From Rhizoclosmatium globosum (Eukaryota > Chytridiomycota > Chytridiomycetes > Chytridiales > Chytriomycetaceae): DNA of 64,000 nucleotides. The stretch lies in contig MCGO01000065.1 in assembly GCA_002104985.1 (NCBI GenBank), forward strand, positions 1 to 64,000, given 5' to 3'. Positions 56,665 to 64,000 of the stretch are shown here, one piece after another; position 1 is the first letter of the stretch, and every line of letters begins with the position of its first letter. The notes beneath the pieces were generated by a model. That model ran no database searches. It was given only the letters and a program-made list of their open reading frames with translations, and had not been told where the DNA came from. The translations under genes were made by a program, and so were the position numbers.

Positions 56665-58137
56665 ATGGTTTGTGAGAGTGTTGTCGGACCTCGCTCTAAA
56701 TCGACAACAGGCAGCATCAGCACGCGAAGGCAGCTACGTCGTAATCGAGCCTGGCACGTTAACGACACGCTATGGCCGGTCCGAGTACCAGTACCTTCCG
56801 AGTGTAAGCAGTTCTCACGACACCCAACCACCAACCAACAAACAAACCAAAACCAGAAAACAAGCACGCGCATCGGCCGCCAGCCACCCGCGTCAAAAGA
56901 CGAGCCGTCGCTGCTCGTGGGTTGTTCGGACTTGGACGCGCTGCTCGCAAAGAACGAACAAGTCGACAACCTTCGATGGCCAATCTCAAATGGAAAAGTG
57001 GTCAACTGGGCCGCCTTTGAAGACCTTTTGTGCGTGTTATTTCTCTGCTTTGTTGTTTTTGTTTGCTAATGCTGCGTTAACTGCTAGGAAGTACCTTGTC
57101 GTAAAGGAGATTGGTGTGCGCAGAGCTACAAACGACTCGCACACACTCGTCTGTCTCCCGCTCTCGTGGCCAACTAGCGATGTTGAAAGACTCGTGCAAA
57201 TTAGGTTTGAAACTTTGAATGTGCCTGGTCTCTTTGTCGCAAAGAGCCCGTTGATGGCTTTGTACGGATGTGGTCTTGTCACTGGTCTTGTGATTGATAT
57301 TGGCCACGAAACGACTGGTATGAAGGCTGATAGTTTGTAAGAAAGTTGGCTTATAGCGTTTCAGATATTGCTGCCGTTCTGGATAGTGTCGTCAGTCGTT
57401 CGTCTGCTCAAACACTTGCTGTTGGAGGGAGTCACGTCCATGCATACCTTCGTTCTCTGCTCGAAAAAGATGCTCTATTTATGCAGTCGTTGGGTCACTT
57501 GAAACTGGACGATCAACTCGTCAAGGCTCTTATGGAAAGTGGTGTATGTCGTTTATTCAACGCCAAAGAACGAACTCGCCCTCCTCTCTCAAATTCAATC
57601 AAGAGAGCAGACTGGGAATATCAAGGTGTGAAGCTGTCTGTCGGACTGGCTCGATACCAAGCTTTTGAGATCCTCTTTCAACCTCAGCAAGCAGGACTGG
57701 ACATGATTGGAATCGTAGAATCTACATATCTTGTCGCCATGGGGGCTACTGAAGCTCTCGACAAAAGATTTTCTCTTTGGGAATCCGTTCTCTTGACGGG
57801 AGGTGTCAGTGTTGTCCCTGGACTCCAAGAACGCTTTGAAAATGAGTTGAACATCTATTTATCAGCATCAGAGACTTCAAACGAATTTCAGGCAAAGGAA
57901 GTCAAGTTTGTGAAGCTTCCAGAGTTCTTTTCAGCATACAAGGAGGGTGGGGCAGATTCCACCTATTTAGGCGGCACCATTACAGCCAGAGTAAGTATTT
58001 TTTTTTTGTTTTATTCGTTGTTCATACACTTAACTTACGTCATTCTCTGTATGCAGCTGACGTTGAATGCACCGTCTCAACACATCACCAAAAGCGATTA
58101 CAACGAGATGGGTCCTTCAGTTTACAGGTTCAAATGA
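56665..58137 (+). CDS. Actin-related protein, Arp9-like
   Basis: Exon 1 is just the ATG (56665-56667) before a 43-nt intron; exon 2 (56711-56803) reads EGSYVVIEPGTLTTRYGRSE, the degenerate first phosphate loop of the actin fold. After further introns: LRWPISNGKVVNWAAFEDLL, LVCLPLSWPTSDVERLVQI, NVPGLFVAKSPLMALYGCG, VIDIGHETT joined to DIAAVLDSVVS (second phosphate region), LAVGGSHVHAYLRSLL, SVLLTGGVSVVPGLQERFEN, and the final actin-like YLGGTITAR, then SDYNEMGPSVYRFK. The key phosphate-binding Gly/Ser residues are changed, as in nuclear Arps. The IDIGHETTDI pattern points to fungal Arp9 of RSC/SWI-SNF remodellers. The last intron (57991-58056, 66 nt) is in frame without a stop. The paralogue assignment is less sure than the fold. 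Confidence 0.78.
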
Positions 58138-58278
58138 ATTTTAATAAACGTGCCTTGCTTGTATGTTTCTTTTGCATATATGACTTTCAGTCCAACTTCT
58201 GTGTCTGGATTAAGGATAGCGAAAAGGGAGAATAACCCACAGTCTCCTTTCAATAAAATATACAAATCTCTCCTCAAA

Positions 58279-59069
58279 ATGTTTATTCGTCCATTATGTC
58301 GCCATATACACCCAAAGTCTCGCTTTCTGTCCACAGCAACATCGGCAGCACCGCGAACACCTATTAATGACCTATCAATATTGACACATACTCCATCGAC
58401 GCCTGCGCCGAAGGCTGGTCCGTCAGAGCGGCAGTTATTACACAATTCGCTTACCAATGAAGGCTTCACTGCCGCCCAAGCAGAAACCTTGCTTACTCTG
58501 ATATCAAATGCAATCGATGAAAGGTAAATCGCTCATCAGCAAAGAAGTTGAATAACACTGCCAATGCATAGCACAACCTTGACAGCAGAAGAGAAAGTCA
58601 GCCGAAGCGAACTTGACAAGTTCACCAATCAGTCACAGCAAGACATGGCAAAACTTAAAATGGATATTCGGAACTTGTCTGTACTGGACTATGGAAATTT
58701 GCGGGTGGAATTGAAACGGATTGCAACTGGTAAGGCAAGGTTGTCAAACCACAACTCATAAACAGCAACTCAGAGGTGGAACGACTCCGCGATGAAATCA
58801 ACAATGATATAACCAAAACGCATGGAGACATTCGCCTAGACTTGAATCTCGAAAAGAAACGCATTTCAATGGAAGTTGATACACTTGAACAGATGGTACT
58901 CCATTCCGAGAGCAAGATTGAACAACAGATGGGACATTTAGTGGATGGTATTGAGAAAACGAGGAGGGAAATGAAGTCTGGATTCCAAAACTTCGTGGCT
59001 GTTACGTCTGTCCTCTTTTTCGGATATAACAGCTACATCTGGGCTTATTCGGGAAGTGAAAAGAAATAA
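58279..59069 (+). CDS. Mitochondrial coiled-coil protein, FMP32/MCUR1 (CCDC90, DUF1640) family
   Basis: Three exons (58279-58523, 58572-58729, 58774-59069) give 232 aa with agreeing phases. The N-terminus (MFIRPLCRHIHPKSRFLSTA) is a typical mitochondrial presequence. Then NEGFTAAQAETLLTLISNAI, the FTxxQAE motif of the family, a long coiled coil (ELDKFTNQSQQDMAKLKMDI, RLRDEINNDITKTHG), the signature DIRLDLNLEKKRISMEVDTL and a single C-terminal TM (FVAVTSVLFFGYNSYIWAY). Members sit in the inner mitochondrial membrane: yeast Fmp32 is linked to cytochrome oxidase assembly and animal MCUR1 to the calcium uniporter. It starts ~140 bp after the Arp9-like stop. Family call firm; role inferred. Confidence 0.88.
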
Positions 59070-59134
59070 AGAGAAAGCGGAGCGATTGATATTCGCTTGA
59101 AGGACAAATTCTTCATCCAAAAGCAAAGCGCAAT

Positions 59135-59966
59135 ATGGCAGATTACGGAATGCAGAGCCCACCTGACTCTGACTCGGAAAGCAACGTGAAAGCTGTTGCT
59201 TCCAAGTCAACTGCACCAGCTCCTTTGTGGGCTGCAGACCTGACCGCGATGGTGGGGATCTCCTTGAGTCCTATCAGTCTTAACCCCAAACCATATCTAG
59301 GACCCAGAGTCTATCGCCCACGAAGTATCAATCGCCCAAGAAATGATTGCCGCCAAGTACGGTCGCGCAAATGCATCGACTGAGGTGGTCTCCAGCCCAA
59401 TCTCTGTTCCTGCCCCCAAAACCTCATCGAACAAAGCAACTGTCCCTACCGCCACGCCAACAATCGATTTAGTTCAAGAAGCTGAAGTCCGTGCTGCTAC
59501 TGTCGCTGTCTTGTATCAAGCGGCCTGTGAAGCTGAAACCAAGCATCATTCTCTTCAAAACGTGGTTGCAAGAAAGGAAGTGGAATCTGTTCCAAGTACC
59601 GAGTCACAATCTCTATCTGTGGATGTGGCATCTCCAGCTGTGAATGAACAAGCGGTTATCGCTGCGGAGTTGTATGCTGGCAAGCAAAGTATTGCTGCGA
59701 AAATGGGGGCTGACATTGAAGGACACTGGATCGAGCGAAATGCTCTCGCTGCGTCGATTGAAGTCGAGGAGGTGGCAGCTCCTGCTGCAGAGCCTCCAAA
59801 GGTGCTCAAGCTGCGTACGATGGTGATCAAGGTTGCGGAACAGCCTAAACCCGCTGCGCCTATCAAGGTTGTCAAGAAGCTGCAATCAATTGACGCGATG
59901 CGCGGTGCTAACTGGCCTGTTTTGTATGAAGGGCCATGGGAATATCCGATTCCTGGAAGCGACTAA
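59135..59966 (+). CDS. Unrecognised Ala/Val-rich protein
   Basis: Two exons (59135-59251 and 59301-59966) give 260 aa; a 49-nt phase-0 intron joins WAADLTAM to DPESIAHEVSIAQEMIAAKY. The protein starts MADYGMQSPPDSDSESNVK. It is rich in Ala, Val and Glu and shows loosely repeated helical blocks with a similar order of residues: EVSIAQEMIAAKYGRANAS, AEVRAATVAVLYQAACEAE and EQAVIAAELYAGKQSIAAKM. The C-terminus is more ordered and basic (VLKLRTMVIKVAEQ, then RGANWPVLYEGPWEYPIPG). There is no TM segment or signal peptide. No family recognised. Its stop is 77 bp from that of the convergent acetyltransferase-like gene. Confidence 0.7.
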
Positions 59967-60043
59967 AGGCATAATACAGTGTACAACCGATCGAAGGATG
60001 AAGGAAATAGAAAGTCGAATGAATAAAGAGGACATTATTGTAT

Positions 60044-60627
60044 TCAGTTGATGGTTTTGACCCACTTGCCATCCTTCTCAGCAAATCCTGCGGTTTCAAA
60101 CACCTCCTTAATAGCGTCTTCACTGTTTCCAATGTTCGCACATGTGATTGCCATTGTCTTATCAGTGGCAAGGTTGATTATAGTCTCAAGGAGTAATGTG
60201 CCTATTTATCGTCAGCTTCAAATGGTTGAGTTTCTCTACTCACTCAAGTCCAAGTTTCTGTATGGCTCCAAGATTCCTAACGCCTTAATGACAAGCGTAT
60301 GTGGAGGAACAGCGTTTTTCTGTGATTTAGAGGTTGGTTGGTCTTTTGCATCAACTTCCTTGAAGCAAACGATGGCACCGACTGGCATGTCATTGAAGTA
60401 GACTAATGTAAAGTAGTGAGAAGAGAAGCAAGTTAGAACGGTAGTTTTCGGTTACCAAGCTGTGTCAACTCTTCATAGCTCAAAGCTTCTTTGCAGAAAG
60501 CATCCAAATCAGCGGTGAAGCCAGCTGGCATGGTTCGCTCCAAAATCACTCTCAGCTGACCAATGTTGTTTGGAGTCAGGTCTCCTGTTGATGAACGAAA
60601 GAACTTGGCTGGTCGAATAACAGTCAT
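60044..60627 (-). CDS. NAA50-like GNAT acetyltransferase with altered acetyl-CoA loop
   Basis: Three exons (60627-60456, 60402-60244, 60201-60044) give 162 aa with exact phases. The N-terminal half resembles NAA50: GDLTPNNIGQLRVILERTMP, then EELTQL, joined to VYFNDMPVGAIVCFKEVD and TLVIKALGILEPYRN. NAA50 acetylates N-termini that start with Met. The acetyl-CoA pyrophosphate-binding loop, normally R-x-x-G-x-G/A, reads RNLDLS here at the exon 2/exon 3 junction, so both Gly are lost. The rest (TLLLETIINLATDKTMAITC, then AIKEVFETAGFAEKDGKW) keeps the GNAT pattern, including the FETAGF near the end. Other splice choices at 60244/60201 were not in frame. It may be a non-catalytic or diverged GNAT. 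Confidence 0.68.
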
Positions 60628-60691
60628 TTGAGTGAAGGGAAAAAGAGAACAGGAAGAAAGAAAATTATAACAATCTACTTCGAATTATTTC

Positions 60692-61592
60692 TTATAAACT
60701 AATGGACTTTCTTACTACGTCACTTAATGTATTCTCGCTCATTCTAGCTTCTGCAGCTTTTGCATTGCGCATGGCTTGAGCCAGCACTTCATTCGATGAT
60801 ACAGTATTTCTGGTTGGTTTCAGCGCGTCTTCCAACAGAGACAGAATATAAAACTCGCATTTCAGTTTGATTGAATAGACAACACACTTGGTGACAACTT
60901 GATAGTCATGCAGATGAGCGTATTCAACTGCGACAGTAACAATATCCAGTACAAGGACCATGACGTTGATTCGGAGAGTTTGCGTGACAACGGCTGGGCG
61001 ATCGTCACCCAAAACCTTTCTGATATTCACGAGGAAGATTACGCCCAAAATAACTTCCTGGTCCCTGAAGTATCAAATATTTCATAAAATTCAATATTTG
61101 AAATACCTGGAGGCAGAAGGCGATAAGGTTCATCCGCTCCGTGATGTCATATGCTGTCCCCCATCCCGCACTTTTAATTTGACTTTGTCCATAGAAAGTT
61201 ATAGTCGTTGGGACATGAGAACAGAGGAAGTTGAGAATAATCATCCATTTGACTCTGAGCTGAACCGTCTCTGATATGTCGATCAGTTGAAGTCGTGAGT
61301 AGAATACTACAGCGAAGCCAGTAACCATAGAGCACCATCCAATGGTCGTAAGAATGAAAGGTCGCAAGGAACTGCTCCCATCCAAATACCACTGATGGGT
61401 TATATCGAGGAATCCCCAACAAAGTATCAAGACCCCTGAAGCAGTCACGAGCAAAGACCAAAAATATAAAGAGTCGTATCTCTTAAACTTTTGTAAGGCA
61501 AAGACAATGACTTCGACCGCGTTATACGTGGCTAGAGTTGTTCCGCACCACTGGAAGACTTTGATATTGTCAGTCAGTGGAGAATTGTCCAT
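60692..61592 (-). CDS. Unrecognised 7-TM membrane protein
   Basis: Two exons (61592-61107 and 61057-60692) with a 49-nt phase-0 intron give 283 aa. Seven hydrophobic segments can be counted: TTLATYNAVEVIVFAL, YFWSLLVTASGVLILCWGF, FILTTIGWCSMVTGFAVVFY, WMIILNFLCSHVPTTITFYG, MNLIAFCLQEVILGVIFLV, INVMVLVLDIVTVAVEYAHL and VVYSIKLKCEFYILSLL. The C-tail is short, with Ser/Lys (RMSENTLSDVVRKSISL). The topology is receptor-like and resembles fungal integral membrane proteins that begin with a YNAVEV-type motif and a YFWSLL helix, but I cannot name a family with confidence and see no ligand or G-protein motif. The ATG is 65 bp from the start of the divergent ABC transporter. Confidence 0.7.
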
Positions 61593-61657
61593 TTTCGGAG
61601 GATATTGTCCTTCTTCCTTCTGTTATCAGTAAAGCAAAGGAAACAAAGTTCAAACTC

Positions 61658-64000
61658 ATGTCTGTGGCAGTGGTGGTTCCCTTCATGATTTGGATAGCCG
61701 CGACACTCGTTGCGGACCAAGTGTTTGGCGTGCGGGAAGCAGTGTCTCTTTGGATTATCTGGGCGTGTTCAATGTCGCTGTCTCTGATTGTGTTTCGGAA
61801 GCGGAGGAGCAATGCCTCGATCGACGGCGGCTTTGACGAGCGAACAAGTCTCCTCGGCGACCAAATAGAAAGCCGAGATCAACAATCGCCGCAAAAGTGT
61901 TCTTTGAAAGTGGGCGTGTTTGTGCTGTCGAGTCTTGTTCAAGTTGGGACGTTGTTGGTCATCAGCCAGCCTCAATCAAATCCAGATGGAAACTCCGACC
62001 TTATCGCTGCCAGTACCATCGCATCTTTGGTCTGTTTGGTGCTGCTCTTTCTTGCTGCTTTATCGTCTCATCGAATTGTATCAATGCTTCTGCTTCCTGT
62101 GCTTGCCGCTTCAACCTTTGTCAACTTGAATGCCTATCTCACTCTGAATGATGCATTCATTGGTCCCTTCCTCATTTCTTCAATCATATTCAACTCTCTC
62201 GCGTTCCTCGTGGCTCAAGAGCACATTTCATCTTCAAACGGAGTTGTCTCATATGTTGACCCAAGCTTATCACCATACGACCAAAGTTCTCCTCTATCTT
62301 ACTACACTTTCTGGTGGGTAAGACCTACGCTAGCAACAGCGAATAAGAAACAGTCTCTTGCAATGGAAGATTTACCATCTCTAGCGAAACTTGATGAGCC
62401 TGCCTTACTCCAAGACCGATTCAGTGATTGGTTCGACAAGTATGGACACGCTGCGACTCCATTTCAGTTTCTCGTGGCTATTGTATTCACCATTCAACCG
62501 GCTGTATTCCTGAATTCTTTCCTTCATGGAATTTTGTTTCTCATGTGTATGTTTGTTGATCCTCTGCTCTTGAACCAGCTTTTGAAATTGGACGACTCGT
62601 TTGTTCAGTCCATGTGGCTAGTCGGGGCGTTATCTCTCAGTATGCTTATACGCGTTTCGTGCATGGAAGTATGCTAGTATGTACCCATGCTGCATTCAGT
62701 AGTCAATAACTGTTTCGCTAACTATTTTCTTAGTTATGAATCCACTCGCGTTTCAAACAATGTCCGAACAGCTCTCGCTCTCGCGCTCTTCAAATACACT
62801 GTACAGAGTCCTCCCGAACGTGTCCAAAATTCTGCGGGCCTCTTAACCAACTTAATGGCCACTGACACCGAAAAGCTCGGTCAATTTTCTTGGGGAGTCT
62901 TTGCTTTGGCCCAATGGGTATTTGCCGTCCTGTCTTTACCCTTTGTGATTTACTTCCTGCACCAACTTGTGGGTAATGGTGCCTTCTTGGGAATCGCAGT
63001 GTTGGGTTTGGGAATCAAAGCCTACTTGATGATTGGGGAGGTCCTTGAAGCTGCCCAAAAACGTCTACAAGAGTGTCGTGATGAACGCTCAAAAGTCATG
63101 AAACAAGTGCTTCGAGCCGTCAAAGTAACAAAACTGGAACGATTGGAAGAAATGTGGGTTGTCAAGTTGAATGAGGCGAGGAATCGTGAACTTCACCAGC
63201 TCCGCTCAGTTCAATATCTCAGCGCATTCAACAATATGGCTGGAGCACTATTTTCACTCTGTGTTCCATTGAGTATGTTTGCATGGGTCACTTTGGTTGA
63301 TGGCAAAGAACTGGATACAGCAACTGCCTTCTCGGCTCTGGCTTGGATTGCCCAAATGCAGTGGTCAATTATTTCACTACCGTTTATTTTCAACGCTTGG
63401 GCATCTTTGAAGCCGTCTCTTGAACGTATAGGCACATTCCTCAAAAGTACTACCAACTTGGATTCTGGCAATAGTAGGATATGCTCGGATTCCGGGCATC
63501 AATTCGGAGAGATTCACTTGAAATGCAAATCAAACGGATTAAATGCTTCTTTGAATGTCGAGCCGGGTCAACTGACTGTGGTGATTGGAGCGACGGGTTC
63601 AGGCAAAAGTCGTTTGCTGTCGTCATTTGTTTCTCCCAAAGAGGGTGACGTGAGTTGTGTTCATGGAGATGTCGCTTTAGTCTTGCAAGCTCCTTTCCTG
63701 CTGAATGCTACCGTCAAGGAAAATATTCTGTTTGGTCTCCCATTCAACGAAGAACGACTGAAGGACGCTTTGCAACGAACTGAGCTCGTTCCTGACTTGG
63801 AAGCATTGCCGAGAGGGTTGATGACAATGGTTGGACCCAGTGGAGTACAATTGTCTGGTGGCCAAAAAGGTAAGAATTTTGTATTTATTGTCTTAAACTA
63901 ACAACAACCAGCTCGAGTTTGCTTGGCGCGGGCATTGTACTCTGATGCTGACTGTTATTTATTGGATGATATCCTATCAGCTGTTGATCGCACCACGGGA
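61658..64000 (+). CDS. ABC transporter, ABCC/MRP-type (3' end outside window)
   Basis: Exons 61658-62676, 62734-63869 and 63912 onwards; phases agree. The start MSVAVVVPFMIWIAA is preferred to an upstream in-frame ATG at 61577 that lies inside the divergent gene. An N-terminal extra membrane domain of about five TM helices (TMD0-like) with a linker leads to SPLSYYTFWWVRPTLATANK, which is ABCC-like, and to the first transmembrane domain (ESTRVSNNVRTALALALFKY, LTNLMATDTEKLGQFS). NBD1 has Walker A VVIGATGSGKS, ALVLQAPFLLNATVKENILF, signature LSGGQKA and Walker B CYLLDDILSAVD, then runs off the end. Members pump conjugates or drugs across plasma or vacuolar membranes. Substrate unknown. Confidence 0.92.

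Noticed and set aside
61577..61657. Upstream in-frame ATG for the ABC transporter
   Set aside because: It would overlap the start of the divergent 7-TM gene; the ATG at 61658 directly precedes the first TM helix and leaves a short intergenic gap.

Overview
The window looks like nuclear DNA of a zoosporic (chytrid-type) fungus. Genes are dense, on both strands, and cut by many small GT-AG introns, mostly about 40-70 nt. The content mixes fungal-type genes (an Arp9-like actin-related protein, an Emi1/DUF3128 protein, a DUF1746 Dsc4-type membrane protein, GH3 and GH26 secreted enzymes) with an axonemal inner-arm dynein heavy chain of the DNAH2 type, which implies a motile flagellum. I recognised no tRNA, rRNA, CRISPR array or transposon.

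Layout. 1-12 kb holds the 3' end of a GH3 beta-glucosidase, a 4-TM protein, a diverged intergenic repeat, a short TFIIF-beta-like gene, the splicing factor Prp38, two tandem type II glycosyltransferases, histidinol phosphatase (HIS2), an Emi1-type protein, a small unknown gene and a second, membrane-anchored GH3. 12-25 kb holds a RAD54B/Rdh54 translocase, a BAR-like coiled-coil protein, two tandem YjjX-type NTPases, a short unknown membrane gene, DUF1746, a DHHC palmitoyltransferase and a GPI-type GH26 hydrolase. 25-34.5 kb holds a RanBP3/Yrb2 protein, a pair of related unknown TM/coiled-coil genes around a 2.5 kb array of near-identical 178-bp repeats, BLOC1S1 and a 4-TM protein. 34.7-64 kb holds PRMT1, AP-2 alpha, CCT6, the 14 kb dynein gene, Arp9-like, an FMP32/MCUR1-type mitochondrial protein, an Ala-rich unknown, a NAA50-like acetyltransferase, a 7-TM protein and an ABCC transporter that runs off the end.

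Two stretches (about 4.5-20 kb and 51.1-56.4 kb) are full of apparent single-base deletions that break otherwise conserved reading frames (HIS2, RAD54B, GH3, YjjX, dynein). Genes elsewhere are clean. The pattern fits local consensus errors better than mass pseudogenisation, so broken genes are annotated as genes with frame breaks.

Most notable: (i) a 14-copy repeat array inside one member of a gene pair, each unit carrying exon-like sequence and a splice donor on the minus strand, while the paralogue has a tandem exon duplication at about the same place; (ii) a Prp38 ending in a Hub1-interaction (HIND) motif; (iii) introns that split or directly follow start codons (CCT6, Arp9-like); (iv) extreme compaction, with two divergent pairs only 32 bp apart ATG to ATG and one same-strand pair 10 nt apart; (v) an acetyltransferase that appears to have lost its acetyl-CoA-loop glycines.
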